64,000 bases of DNA from Ceratothoa steindachneri. Its lineage: Eukaryota > Arthropoda > Malacostraca > Isopoda > Cymothoidae. The position numbers and the translations under genes are program-made. This document shows, piece by piece, positions 11,460-22,739 of this stretch. Within the stretch, counting starts at the first letter, position 1; the number at the start of each line of letters is the position of its first letter. The stretch spans positions 136,125,345-136,189,344 of the forward strand of contig OZ018328.1 in assembly GCA_963969495.1 (NCBI GenBank), in the 5' to 3' direction. The notes under the pieces are model-generated. The model was not told where the DNA came from. It worked only from the letters and a program-made list of their open reading frames with translations, and searched no databases.

Positions 11460-12640
11460 ATTTTACTCAAGAAGAAAGAAAACAACATAAGCTCCGGAAG
11501 AAGGAACATAGAAAGCGCGCCTAGGCGCTTGAAAACAGGATGACGAGGAAGTGCCCCCACTAAGGAAAAGAGGCACCCTAGAATGACTACGAGTACCTTT
11601 ACAGACAATCGACCACGAAAACAAGCCAGATAAAGCAAAAATATGTGAAACGCTAGACGGCCATCTAAAAGTAGCACTTGTCAAGATTATCGATATTCAA
11701 AGTGGCTACATTTTAATCTGCAACGCAAAGGATATGAAGGAATCGAAGCACTAAAGAAATTTGGATTGATCCTCAAAATTCCTTCCAGATAACAGCAAAC
11801 AGAAGCGTGATCTGCGTAGGTTCACACGAAAAAGAAGAAATGAAGAAGGAAGTTGTGAGAAATCATGAAGGTGTAAAAACCAATGAAATTATTAAATTTG
11901 GCCACCACACAGAAGTATTCAAAATTATGCGCAACACAGAAATGGCTTTCATAATACACCAACGAGGATTAATCATGTTCGACATTAATATATGAAACGT
12001 GAAAAGCATATTAATATCTTGACAGTAAACAGAGAAGGCCACAATATGTTCAGACTCTGGACAAAAGAATTATGAATTAAGAGATTGCAAGGAAACAACA
12101 AAAAGATGCATAAACTGCAATGCACCACAAGAACTATGGCTATGTGATACCCCAAAAGAAAGGAAATAACAGAAAAGAAATCAAAACACGAAAAAGAAAA
12201 GATAAGAAACGCAACGTATGCAAGAGTGGCAAAAGCAACTGTAGAACAGATGAAGGAAGCCCAAACACACTTGATAGTAAGTAACAGATGGAACATCGAT
12301 GGAACATCGATGGAACTATCGACGTGCATCCTATATTCGCACGTTGTGAACATAGGAAAGCAATGAACCATCACAACTACATTGAATACAATGCTTGAGA
12401 AGAACAGGATGAAGAAAATGTAGTTCCCTGAGAACGCCCCTTCATCCGAAATCCTTAAAATAAACGTCGCACCTACTACAGCAACAACAGAAATGAACAC
12501 CAATGAAGACAAAATCGATGAAGATACAAGAAGCAGCGAAGAAACCGAAGAGGGAAGCAACAGCAAAGAAAAACTCATGGAAGCGTCAGATATCAATTTG
12601 AAAATATATATTTAGGAGTCATACCCACTATCCAGAGGAA
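11460..12640 (+). pseudogene. decayed copy of a LINE ORF1 (gag-like) gene
   Basis: This region is a diverged paralogue of the intact ORF1 at 61936-63186. The shared order is: ATATGTGAAACGCTAGA (versus the CETLYIE segment), the CAGCAAACAGAAGCG stretch, then IIKFGHHTEVFKI against IIKFREHTHVFKI, then a zinc-knuckle remnant CSDSG...KRCINCNA. It ends with NATYARVAK and an acidic SSEETEEGS tail. Stops and frameshifts are scattered throughout, and the first knuckle is not recognisable. The sequence is much more A-rich than the 62-kb copy. It would have encoded an RNA-binding nucleocapsid-like protein. The 203-codon minus-strand open frame over 11985-12596 is an antisense artefact. Confidence 0.8.
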
Positions 12641-12911
12641 AGGGGCAAGATGAGATCATCAAAGTACTCACAAAAGGTAAATGCAAATGTATATTTGAAA
12701 GTTAGACAGAATAAGAGGATGAGAAAGATGGGGAAATCTCTGATTCCATGATAGAATACCTATCTATCCTCGGACTACGTCACTCTCAGGCACTCAACGT
12801 TTTCAGAAATGAAATGTGGCAAATTTAAGAGTACATCAAAAGCCAATAAGAGACCTGGCAGCAAACAGAAAACCAAGGAAACCTAAGAACTTTAACATAA
12901 GAAAACAATCG

Positions 12912-13625
12912 TCATAATTGAGGCACATATAAGTTGTTTATCATCCCAATGTAACGCCCGTAGTTCACACTACCAGGATTTCCATTATGATCTTCAAAAA
13001 CGTAAGGACCAATGAAGCCAGCTTTTTCAACAGCACACCAAACCGTCACTTTTGAGATGTGCAGTGGTCTTTCATGCAGTTCTCTCGGATTTTCAAGAGC
13101 CCAATAACGACAAATCTGTTGATTCACCATGCCATTGAGATGAAAATGAGCTTCATCACTCATTAACAAACTGAGGTTGTCATTTGCCTCAAAAATTGCT
13201 TCCATCTTACATGCGAAGTTAAACCGTTGTGCACAGTCATCTGGCCACAACTGTTGTGCAATAATCAATTTGTGGGGGGTAAATGCAGATCTTCATTCAA
13301 AATATGCCTTATCAAACGATTCTCGATGCAAAGTTGAGTAACATGCCTCCGAGCAGAGCGATTCGGACTGCGCAGCAAAGCTTTTCTGACCTCTCCACAT
13401 TTTCTGGGGTACGTACCGTTCGTGGAGCCTCCACCGGTCTGGTATTCATTAGTGTAACTTGTTTATGAAGTGCATGAATCTAACGTAAGATTGTGTTACA
13501 AGTGGAAACAGCTTGGTTTCGAGAAATGTTGAATCGGCGACGAAACTCACGTTGAACTGCTGTGACAAACTCGTTATTCTTCACTAAACTGTCGTAGGCG
13601 AACACGAGGTGCTCTATCGTCCACA
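12912..13625 (-). pseudogene. DUF4817-type Tc1/mariner-like transposase fragment
   Basis: Read on the minus strand, an N-terminal HTH part appears first: FAYDSLVKNNEFVTAVQREF, RRRFNISRNQAVST, then RTVRTPENVERSEK. A 118-codon open segment (12912-13268) follows with LLMSDEAHFHLNG, which includes the first catalytic D, then CRYWALENPRELHERPLH, KVTVWCAV and GFIGPYVFED. The family is recognised by the order HTH, VRTPENVER, SDEAHFHL. The frame ends at NNLYVPQL, so the second and third catalytic residues are missing and the copy is 3'-truncated. At least one frameshift and several stops separate the HTH part from the core. A different deletion derivative of a similar element is at 26.4-26.9 kb. Confidence 0.85.
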
Positions 13626-14460
13626 GCCCATAACTTCACCGAAAATAAAATAAACTTAGATGTCACGGACCGAATGGTACCTGTCAGCGATATGTCCCTC
13701 CCCTGGGGTAGAATAATAGTCATTTCAAAAACGTCCGTCCCCTCTGCCTCACTCTGTACCTCCAACGACCTGTGCTTTTGTCATTGAGCCGCATGTTAAA
13801 TGCTGTCATTTTGGCATCAGTATCCCATCCGTTTGTTCAAACTTTGATGAATACCTATGTTGAATGGGCCAAATTATTTCGGTGATCATGAAGCAATCAA
13901 GTCTCAAGTAAAAAGAGAAGATTGTAATTCTGACAGCAGTGGTAATAATAGTTCGGGGAAGTCAGATTCATCATATGAATACTATTTCTTCAAAACTCTG
14001 GAGAGCTCATTTTATACTCCTAACAACAAGGGAGACTTACTTGCAGGGTAAAGGTGGAACAGTTATTTTTGTTTGCTAGCATCGTTCATAGCCCCAAACG
14101 AAGTCATTTCTCTGATGGTAGCTTTTAACAATTGGTTTTGATGAAAGCATGTGTTTATAGCGGTTAAACATTAAATTAACACTCGTAACTTGTGCTTTTT
14201 ACCCTAATATTGTCAATATTTAGATACTGCAGAAAAACTTAAAAAATAAATTCTATGGAAAAAGGTTTTACTCATATTTGATGACCATTCATTGATTTGG
14301 GCTATGGACCTGGTGAAATGAGAATTGAGAAAAATCAAATATATACTATATACTGGGTCATTTTATATTTTTTTCTTTGCTGATAAGTTAGGATAATACT
14401 CTTTTAAGTTTACACAGTAAAAATAAGAGAAAGGAATGGTCAGTCCCCGTGGTTTAAATC
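13626..14460. other. no supported gene
   Basis: Probably the flank of the DUF4817-type element followed by AT-rich sequence. No terminal repeat or other feature was identified. Confidence 0.4.
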
Positions 14461-14462
14461 AG

Positions 14463-15350
14463 GTGACATAACATAACATACATATACTAAACACAAAAAA
14501 GCTAAAAGACCATCAAAGTTGCGAATATAAAACCTACAACAAAAAGAAAAAATAAAGAATATTGAAAAAAAAACAAGGATCGCGAAATGAGCATGGTGAA
14601 GATGTGTCAATGGCGAAGACGTGACGATGGAAAAGACTTAAAACTGGCGAAGGTGTGATAAGAGCAAAGGCTTGACAGTGGTGATAACTTGATTTAGATT
14701 GTCTTGCAGTGATGTGATGATGGCCAAGATGTGACGACGACGAAGACGTAACGATGGCGAAGATGTGACGACGACGAAGACCTAACGATGGCGAAGATGC
14801 AACTATTATGACGAAGAAAAGATGTGACGAGGCGATAAACATTTCTTCGGCATTGACACATCGTAATTTTGCGATCACTGCTTCTTCAATATTTTCTTGT
14901 AATTTTTAGTCTTTTTATTGTATTTTTTTATATGCTCGCAACTTCGATGATATTTTGACCCCTTTGCGCATAATACACGTTGTGTTATATTAAATACCAC
15001 ATAACAACACACATTAGATGCAAAAAAGGTAAAGGTCCATCAAGTTGAGAATATATATAAACAGTTAAAAAAAGCAAGGATGACGAAGACAACAATAGCG
15101 AAGGTGTGATGAGAACGGAGGCTTGACAAAATCGATAACTCGATTCAGACTGTCTTGCAGATTTATAACGATGCGAAGATGAGACGCCAAAGAAGAGATG
15201 ATGACGGTGAAGACAGGAAAATGACGAAGACAAGGCGAAAGCCCAATAATGGCGACGCATGACGACTCCGAAGACCGCGAACGAAAAGATGACGACATAA
15301 TTCCGATCAACACGCGACAGCGATGACAGTGGTTCCGCACACCTCTCCAA
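14463..15350. repeat. diverged tandem segmental duplication, about 0.5-kb period
   Basis: Copy 1 (about 14463-14830) and copy 2 (about 14995-15350) share CATCAAAGTTG/CATCAAGTTGAG, GCGAAGGTGTGAT, GAGGCTTGACA and ACTGTCTTGCAG in the same order. Copy 1 also carries a short GACGACGAAGACGTGACGATGGCGAA-like minisatellite. Open frames on the minus strand here are low-complexity Ser/His/Leu and not credible genes. Confidence 0.7.
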
Positions 15351-15729
15351 ACTTTGACCACGATGACCAACTTAAACAGGCGAACTATCAACAATAAGGA
15401 GTGAGAAAGGACGACACAAGCAGCCGCTGACATGGATGGATGACACAAACCAATGATCCGAACAAGAAAAAAATTGAATACAGATGTAGAATGTTACTTA
15501 TTTGATTTGAATATTTAGAAACCTGTTAGAAATCAGTAATTTGTTAGAAATCAATATGATTAAGCTGCCTAATGTAATTTTATAAATATTAGACATAAGT
15601 TGAATTTATTTAAATAATACTTTTATTCAATTTCCTTAAAGTCTGATTTCTTTATTATGTAATTGTCATAATTATTCTTAAAATTGTTTAATTTGTGAGA
15701 ATTGAACAATGATTCTATAATTCTCACTA

Positions 15730-16078
15730 TAAAACAAGGTCTGTTGACCAAAAGTCCCGTATTCTCACTTATATTGATTTATAACCTTACGACCTTCAAA
15801 CCTTTCAATAATTCACGGATTAACCTTGGGATTGGGAGGACCTTAGCAATTATATCATTCGAAAAAGAATGCAAAACAACATAAGGATTTCAAATTTCGT
15901 TAGAACGTGCCGAAGAATTATGAAGTTATTGCCAAATAATTCCCAAGATAACTTTGGGAGGACTTTGGCAATTATATAATTAGAAAAGGAATATAAAGCA
16001 ACATGAGGGTCAGAAATCTCGTTAGTATTTGCCGAATAGTTATGATGTTATTGCAAAAAGAAAAATAGTTCCCATGAT
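15730..16078 (+). repeat. foldback-arm repeat units, solo half-arm
   Basis: This begins with ACAAGGTCTGTTGACCAAAA, the same end motif as both ends of the 58.5-60.7 kb foldback. It continues with about three units of a roughly 110-bp repeat (CTAACCTTGGGAGGACTTTGG-like, then GGGTTTCAAATTTCGTTAG, then GCCGAATAGTTATGATG). The opposite arm is not seen nearby. Instead the sequence runs straight into the GGT/GGTGTA array. Confidence 0.85.
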
Positions 16079-16079
16079 A

Positions 16080-17765
16080 ACCATGGGTGGTGGTGGTGGT
16101 GTAAATGGTGTAGATGGTGGTGGTAAAAGGGGCGTAGGTGGTGGTGGTAGCTGTGGAGTAGGTGGGAGGTGTAGGTGGTGGTGTAGGTTGTAGTGTATGT
16201 TGTGTAGGTGGTGATATAGGTTGTGTAAGTGGTAGTGGTGTAGGCGGTGTAAGTAATAGTGGTGTAGGTTTTGTTGGTGTAGGTGATGAAGGTGGTGGTG
16301 ATCGTGTAGTTGATAGTGGTATAGGTGGTGGTGGGAGTGTAGGTGGTGGTAGTGTAGGTGGTGGTGGTGCAGGTGATAGTGATGTAGGTAGTGGTGGTGT
16401 ACGTGGTGTTGGTGTAGGTAGGGTGGCGTAGGGAGTGGTGATGAAGGGGATGGGGGATATGTAGTGGTGTTGGTTGTGTAAGTGGTGGTGTAGAGGGCGG
16501 TGTAGATTACGATAGTGTAGTGTAGTGGTGAAGGTGGTAGTGGATGTTTTGGTGGAGGTGGTGCAGGTGGCAGTGGTGTAGGGTGTGTAGGTGTGGGTGT
16601 AGGTGGTGGTGGTGTAGGCCGTGTAGGTGATGCAGTTCGTTCTGGTGTAGGTGGTATATGTGGTGGTGGTGTAGGCCTTGTAGGAGGTAATGGTGTAGAT
16701 GGTGGTGGTGTAAGGGGCGGTGGTGTATGTGATGATGTAGGTTGTGCAATTAGGAGTGGTGTAAGTGAGAGTGGTGTAGGTGTTAGGGGTGTAGGTCATG
16801 GTGGTATAGGTGGTATAGGCAGTGGTGTTGGTGTAGGTGGAGGTGCTGTAGGTGGTAGTGGTGTAGGTTGTGTAAATGATGGTAGTGTAGGTGGTGGTTG
16901 TGGTGATATAGGTGGTGTAAGTGATGGTAGTGAAAGTAGTGGTGTTGTATGTGTAAGAGAGATGTTGTCGGAAGTGGTAAAGATGATAGTGGTGTAGGTG
17001 TATGTGGTGGTGGTGTAGATTGTTCAGGTGGGATTGGTGTAGGTGGTGGTGGTGTAGCTGCTGAGGGTGTAGCTGGTGGTGGTGTAGCTAATAGTGGTGT
17101 AGGTGGTATTTTCGTAGGTAATGTAGGTGGAGAAAGTGATAGTAGTGTAGGTGATGTAGCTCGTGGATGTGCAGGTGGTAGAGGTGTAGATGATGGTGGT
17201 GTAGGTGCTGGTGGAGGTTTAGGTGGCGGAGTTGGTGTAAGTGATGGTGATGTAGGGGGTGAAGGTGTTGTAGTTGGTGTAGGTGTAGGCGGTGTTAGTG
17301 TAGGTGACGGCGTTGTAGGTGGTAGTAGCGTAGGTGTTGGTAGTGTAGCTGGTGCTGGTGTGAGTGTAGTTGAGGGTGTAGGTGGTGGTGGGGTAAGTGG
17401 TGGTAGTGGAAGAGGTGGTGTAGATGGCGTAGGTGGTGGAGGTGGAGGTGGTGTAAGTAATGGTGGTGTATGTACTGGTGGTGTTAGGGTGATGGTGGTG
17501 TAGGTGATGCAGGTGGTGGTGTAGATGGTACTGATGTAGATGGGGCTGGTATACCTTGTGGTCGTGTAGTTGATGGTGTAGAAGGCATAATTGGTGTAAG
17601 TGATGCTGGTGTAGGTGGTGTAATTGGTGGTGGTGGAGTTGGTGGAGGTGTAGGCGGTAGTGGTGTATTTTGTGGTGTAGGTGGTGGTGGCGCAGATGTA
17701 GCTGGTGTGAGTGTATGTGTAGGTTTTGGTGTGGGTGGTGGTGTAGGTGTTGGTCCTGGAACGAC
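16080..17765 (+). repeat. GGT/GGTGTA-type G-rich minisatellite, about 1.7 kb
   Basis: A continuous irregular mix of GGTGTA, GGTGGT, AGTGGT and GATGGT units with G almost only on the plus strand. It is largely stop-free in several frames, so long Gly/Val/Ser (plus) and Thr/Pro/Tyr/His (minus) open frames appear. These are by-products of the repeat, not genes. Confidence 0.95.
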
Positions 17766-17869
17766 TAATCTGTTTAAGAATCACTGAAGATGCTCCAATA
17801 TTGTGAACGAAACGTCTGAAAAAGGATAAATGTCCTTTTCAATCTACTCGTGGGTCTTCATTTTCCTAT

Positions 17870-18148
<279 letters not shown>

Positions 18149-18379
18149 CGGCCATAATATAAGGGTCAGTAAGAACAACTGTATTTAAATATTACATACT
18201 CAGAAATATGTAATATCTATCTTTCTTGAAAATTTTAAGTGAATGGAATAAATAGTTCGTAAGTCATGAGGAAATAAACAAACTATCTTCCAAAGTGCAG
18301 CAGCCAAAAGTTAAGGGTCATTTAGAAAAAATTAACTCCTTAACGAGGTATTTGGCTTTACTTTCTATTATCATACATT

Positions 18380-19335
18380 ATTGGAACATTCAACTGTCAA
18401 CATGGCCGCTTGTGAGAGATGACCGGTGTGCTGTGATGAAAAACAAAGGATTGTGTGCCTTCACTAAGAGGGCAAATCAAATTCTGCGATAGCAACTACT
18501 GTAGGAAGGTCTAGAAGAGTTGTACAACGAATTGTAGCTCGTTTTAAGTCATCAGGATCGATAGATGCTAAACCCAAAATCGGGAGACCTCGTAAAACGT
18601 AACCAAGATAGGATCGTATTATGGTTAGAATGTCACTGAAGGATAAGTTTAAGAGTGCTGCTGAGATATCCTGCGAGTTCAGCTCCAACTCCGATGTCAA
18701 AGTATCGAGCAAAACAGTTTTTCCTAGATTACGAGGTTTGTTTGCGCGGGCACCGGCAAAGAAACCTCCGATCTCCAAGAAGAATCAAAGAGCCTGTCCT
18801 CGTTACGCTCTAGAACATGTTTGGATAGAAGAACAATGGGCGCAGGTTCATTTTAGCGATGAATCGAAGTTTAATGTGATTGGTTCCGATGGCGGGATGT
18901 ACGTCCGACAAAGATGTGGCGAAAGATTATCTCGTACATGTGTGAAGAAGACAGTGAACTATGGAAGAGGCATGTTAATGGTGTGGTCTTGATCCACTTA
19001 TTCGCCTACAAGGGACCGTCAATGCTGAAATCTATAAGCAGATTCTTAGAGAGTATGCCCTTCCACATCTCCGATCCTCGTCAGTTCAACTTTTATCTTC
19101 GTGCAGGGCAACGCTCACTGCCACACTGCGAAGAGAGTCAAAGATTTTTTGAAAGATAAAGGGGTTGATCTCATGAACTGGCCACCTCAAATTCCCGATC
19201 TCAACCCTATAAAAAACGTTTGGAAGATTATTGGAGATGGGGTGCGAAGGAGAAATACAAAGAACCAAGATGAACTCTGGGAATTATTGAAAAGGGATGG
19301 AATAATATTACCCCATCATTTTGCAAGAAATTAAT
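18380..19335 (+). pseudogene. Tc1-like (DD34E-spaced) transposase pseudogene
   Basis: The HTH region reads VGRSRRVVQRIVARFKSSGS then KPKIGRPRKT, with the classic GRPRKT AT-hook/NLS-like motif followed by a stop. The catalytic core follows at 18621-18992. HFSDESKFNVIGSDG has an intact first D near 18858. GERLSRTCVKK and a GGG-type loop come next. After a frameshift the frame at 19101-19334 has QGNAHCHTAKR, with G where the second catalytic D belongs, and PDLNPIKNVW, with K in place of the final E. Spacing is 34 residues. The two substitutions plus a stop and frameshifts make it dead. It lies wholly between the element's two termini. Confidence 0.88.
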
Positions 19336-19414
19336 TGATTCCCGTTGTAACAGATGTCGGGAGGTCATTGCTAGTAAAGGGATGTTCTTTTTTGTTCTTG
19401 TTCCATTTTACATT

Positions 19415-19643
19415 GTTTTTCTAAGTGACCCTTAGCTTTTGGCCGCTGCAATTTGGAAGATAGTTTGTTTATTTCCTCATAACTTACGAAATAATTTATC
19501 CATTCACTTGAAATTTTTAGGAAAGATAGATATTAGATATATCTAAATATGTGTATAATATATAGTCTCAACGTTTTGCTAAACTTCTATAATAAATATT
19601 TAAATACATTTGTTATTATTTACCATTTTATTATGGCCGCTAG
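19415..19643 (-). repeat. right TIR of the 18.1-kb Tc1-like element
   Basis: The inner motif is at 19415-19450 and the outer at 19631-19643, inverted relative to the left terminus at 18146-18330. Confidence 0.85.
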
Positions 19644-19649
19644 TATATA

Positions 19650-19692
<43 letters not shown>
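19644..19692. repeat. (TA)n microsatellite
   Basis: TA run with one TTTA interruption, abutting the right end of the Tc1-like element. Confidence 0.95.
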
Positions 19693-19694
<2 letters not shown>

Positions 19695-19750
19695 TTGAGA
19701 AAGATTTGGCCGAATATGAGAATAGTAATAAAAATTTAAGGTCAAACTTC

Positions 19751-20670
19751 AGAAAACCTACGCCGATTTTTAGTATTATAAAAGTACTAATGGTCTTTCT
19801 AGGCATTTAAGTCGTCATATAGGGTTGCATTTTGGCGCAGAAAGTACATATGTTTTAGATACCTCGCATTGATGGGGTTACTATTGAAATTAAAATAAGT
19901 CAGCCTTACCTTCTACTGATGTGACCAGAAACCATGAATTTTACACATTGGTAACATTTAATTGGAAATTAATTTACACATTGGCAACTCTGGAGGGAAG
20001 CACTTATAACAGCGCTGCTTTCGATTGTAAGGTCAAAACCCCGTGTTTCTATCGTTCTTGCAGGAGTCGTGTGGCTTATGCGTATATAAATTTTAAGCTT
20101 TAATAAGACTTATGATAATTCCTCGGTCAATTTTATAGACTTTTGTAGAGCTTAGGGCCTCATTTAGAAAGCGAAGCATTGCGAGAGTAGTGGGATCGAG
20201 GTGATACTTGATTATAATGTCCCCAGCACTAAATAGTAAGTTTGGATTCGAACTTAGTGTTAGGAATCCGAATTGTTAATACTACTAGGTGTTTTAGATC
20301 AGGTTTCGTTGTACTATTTGTGCCTGAAGTGCAAGCGGAGCAAGCGGGGTGTATGGGGTGGGCTCCGCCTCCCTTGATGGCAATCCATAGCATGGCTCAA
20401 TAACGGCTTCCAGTAACTAAACGCATTTACGAATAATCTATAAATAAATAGTAAGTACGTAAAAACCGTACTAATGGTGTTTTTAGGCATTTTACTCATC
20501 CTTTACGGATTCGTTTTTAAGATAGTATCACTGCAAATAGTCATACTCAGAGTGTTAGTATCTTAAAAATAAGTGCTTTCCGCGCAAAGCCAAAGCCGTG
20601 AATGATGACTAGAATGCCTAAAAACACCATTATTACTGTTTTTACTGCAAAATCACGGCGTAGGTTTTCT
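19751..20670. mobile_element. TIR element, about 920 bp, non-autonomous
   Basis: The ends are AGAAAACCTACGCCG on the left and its reverse complement at 20656-20670. Similarity continues inwards: TACTAATGGT...TCTAGGCATT on the left against AATGCCTAAAAACACCATTA on the right. A second direct copy of the arm at about 20457-20535 makes a tight foldback with 20545-20645. No transposase is seen. A MITE-like unit is the simplest reading. Confidence 0.65.
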
Positions 20671-20679
20671 AAAGTTTCA

Positions 20680-21390
20680 GCAAATTAAATTAATATTATA
20701 TTTCACCTTGGGTACCAGGAAGATAAACTACGATTTTGTCATGATATGTAGAATGAGGGAGTGATTTCGAAGATGACTAGGGATGAAAACTCAAATCGAA
20801 ACGCACTCCTAATTGAGCAATATCTACTCAATTTTAATAAAAGTAATGACAAATATCGATTTCTCGGGGGTATTTGTGAAGGATGAAAATCAGGATGCTT
20901 TATTGCATTGCCTTCAGAAAATTTCATTAAATCATCTTGGAAATTACGCCCATATTGAGGCAAGTTCATATAACACAAAAATAGGAGAGGCTACGAAAAC
21001 TTTTAGTTATAATCTAAATAAAATAGGACAGGCGGGAGGAATTAGAGAGAGAATCCAATATTTTGAACTAGAAAATACAGTAAAACACATATAACAGAAA
21101 ACTAGTACAAGCGCCTATTAAAATCAATAAATCAGTTAAACAGAGGAAAAAATAACCAAAAAATGACAAAGCAAATACAACACTAAAGGACATAAAGGTG
21201 CTTAAAAGCACAAATAAATAATATATATAATGAAAATCTAGCGAAAATCTTGATAATACAAGTTACTAAAACTGATGAAACAATGAAACAACACCTAACA
21301 ATTGTCCGAAACTGTCAACAACACTAAAGAAAAAACAATGAAATAGAATCCAACAGAAAAGAATCTTGAAAGAGTTAAAAAATTATATTG
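20680..21390. other. no supported gene
   Basis: AT-rich. A 93-codon open frame at 20813-21094 has no recognised domain and is not called. Confidence 0.4.
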
Positions 21391-21394
21391 CGAA

Positions 21395-22250
21395 TCATAT
21401 GATTGCAATAGATTTTTAATATGATAGCAATGGCTAGCATACAAAGGAATACACTTTTTTAAGTTGTTAGCATTGGTTAGCATACATAGAAATATAAATT
21501 TTAAATTGATAACAAAGGCTAATATACAAAATAATATACTTTTTCAATATGATAACAATGGCAAGAGAATAAAATTTTCCATTAATTATAGCAATGGCTA
21601 CCATACAAAAGAATACACCCTTGCAATATGAGAGCAATGGCTAACATACAAAAATTACACCTTTTATATATGATAGTACTGGCTAGCAGAAAAAAAGAGT
21701 CCACTTTTCATTATGATAACAAGGTTTAGCATACAAAAGAATAAACCTTATAATATGATAGCAATGGCTAGCATGGAAAAGAGTACACCTTTTCAATATG
21801 ATAGTAAGTTTTATCATGCAAAAGAATAGACCTTTCAAATATGATAGCAATGGCTAACATACATAAGGATATATATTTTCAATATGAAATCAATGGCTAG
21901 CATGCAAAGAAATATACCTTTTCAATATGAAGGCAATGATTAGCGTATAATATACTCGTAGCTTTTAATATGATAGCAATGGCAACATACAAAATAATTT
22001 ACTTTTTCACTCTGACAGCAAGAGGTACAATGCAAAAACATACACCTTTTCAATATGGTAATTATTACTAGCATAGTATACACCTTTACAATATGATAGC
22101 AATGGCTAGAATACAAAAGAATTCACCTTTTCACTACAATAGCAATAGCTAACATACAAAAGAATACGCATTTTCAAGAATACCCTTTTTTAATATGATA
22201 GCAATGTGTAGTATCCTAGAGAATATACGTTTGCAATATGTGAAGTGAAT
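21395..22250. repeat. about 43-bp satellite array, about 19-20 diverged copies
   Basis: Units approximate TTTTCAATATGATAGCAATG followed by GCTAGCATACAAAAGAATAC and ACC. Copies vary by substitutions and small indels, so the array is old. Confidence 0.93.
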
Positions 22251-22589
22251 GGCAACCAGTAAACAAAGGCGAAATTGTTCACACTTTTAGAGCATTTAAG
22301 AAGTTAATGCGTCGGGCGAGGATGGGGAAACAGTCTACCGTATAAAGGTTAGGGGCGATGTTTTAGCTGACAGACTACCTAGTCTGTCTACAAAATAAAG
22401 GATTCTAATATCACCGCTAATGTCACCCTTCGTTTAATATAACGTGACAGTGAACAACACTCAAAGAACTACAGGCCAAATAGTATATCATCACCGAAAT
22501 AAAAGTTCTGAAATGGAAATCAAAAGGGTATATTGCTATGAGAAACAACAGACATGGCCATGATGGATCCTAATTTCGGCACCTTTATG

Positions 22590-22728
22590 CAAAAAGAGAA
22601 ACCCAAACGACCAATGAGAAGTTGGGGGGATGGCATTTGTGCACGGACAAAAGTAACGTGGCAAACTCGAGCGCTGGACCATGATCAAAGGAAGCTTCTT
22701 GCAGCGGTCTTTACTCAGTAGTGGTAAC
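22590..22728 (+). pseudogene. C-terminal tail of a LINE reverse-transcriptase protein
   Basis: One frame reads KRPMRSWGDGICARTKVTWQ then TRALDHDQRKLLAAVFTQ and a stop. The pattern GRP-x-RW-x-D-x(9)-W-x(6)-DR-x-W-x(4)-AF-x-Q is the usual C-terminal end of RTE/related LINE ORF2 proteins. Only this tail is recognised; upstream sequence to 22260 carries no clear RT motif. Confidence 0.5.
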
Positions 22729-22739
22729 TATTGCACCTA

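Noticed and set aside
11985..12596. 203-codon minus-strand open frame
   Set aside because: It is antisense to the decayed LINE ORF1 copy. A-rich sense sequence gives a hydrophobic Phe/Ser/Leu antisense frame by chance.
15972..17784. Long Gly/Val-rich plus-strand and Thr/Pro/His-rich minus-strand open frames (up to 333 codons)
   Set aside because: Open only because the GGT/GGTGTA array lacks stop codons; both strands and several frames are open at once.
21395..22250. CRISPR-like regular repeats
   Set aside because: Repeats are directly adjacent and diverged with no unique spacers; it is a tandem satellite in a eukaryotic context.
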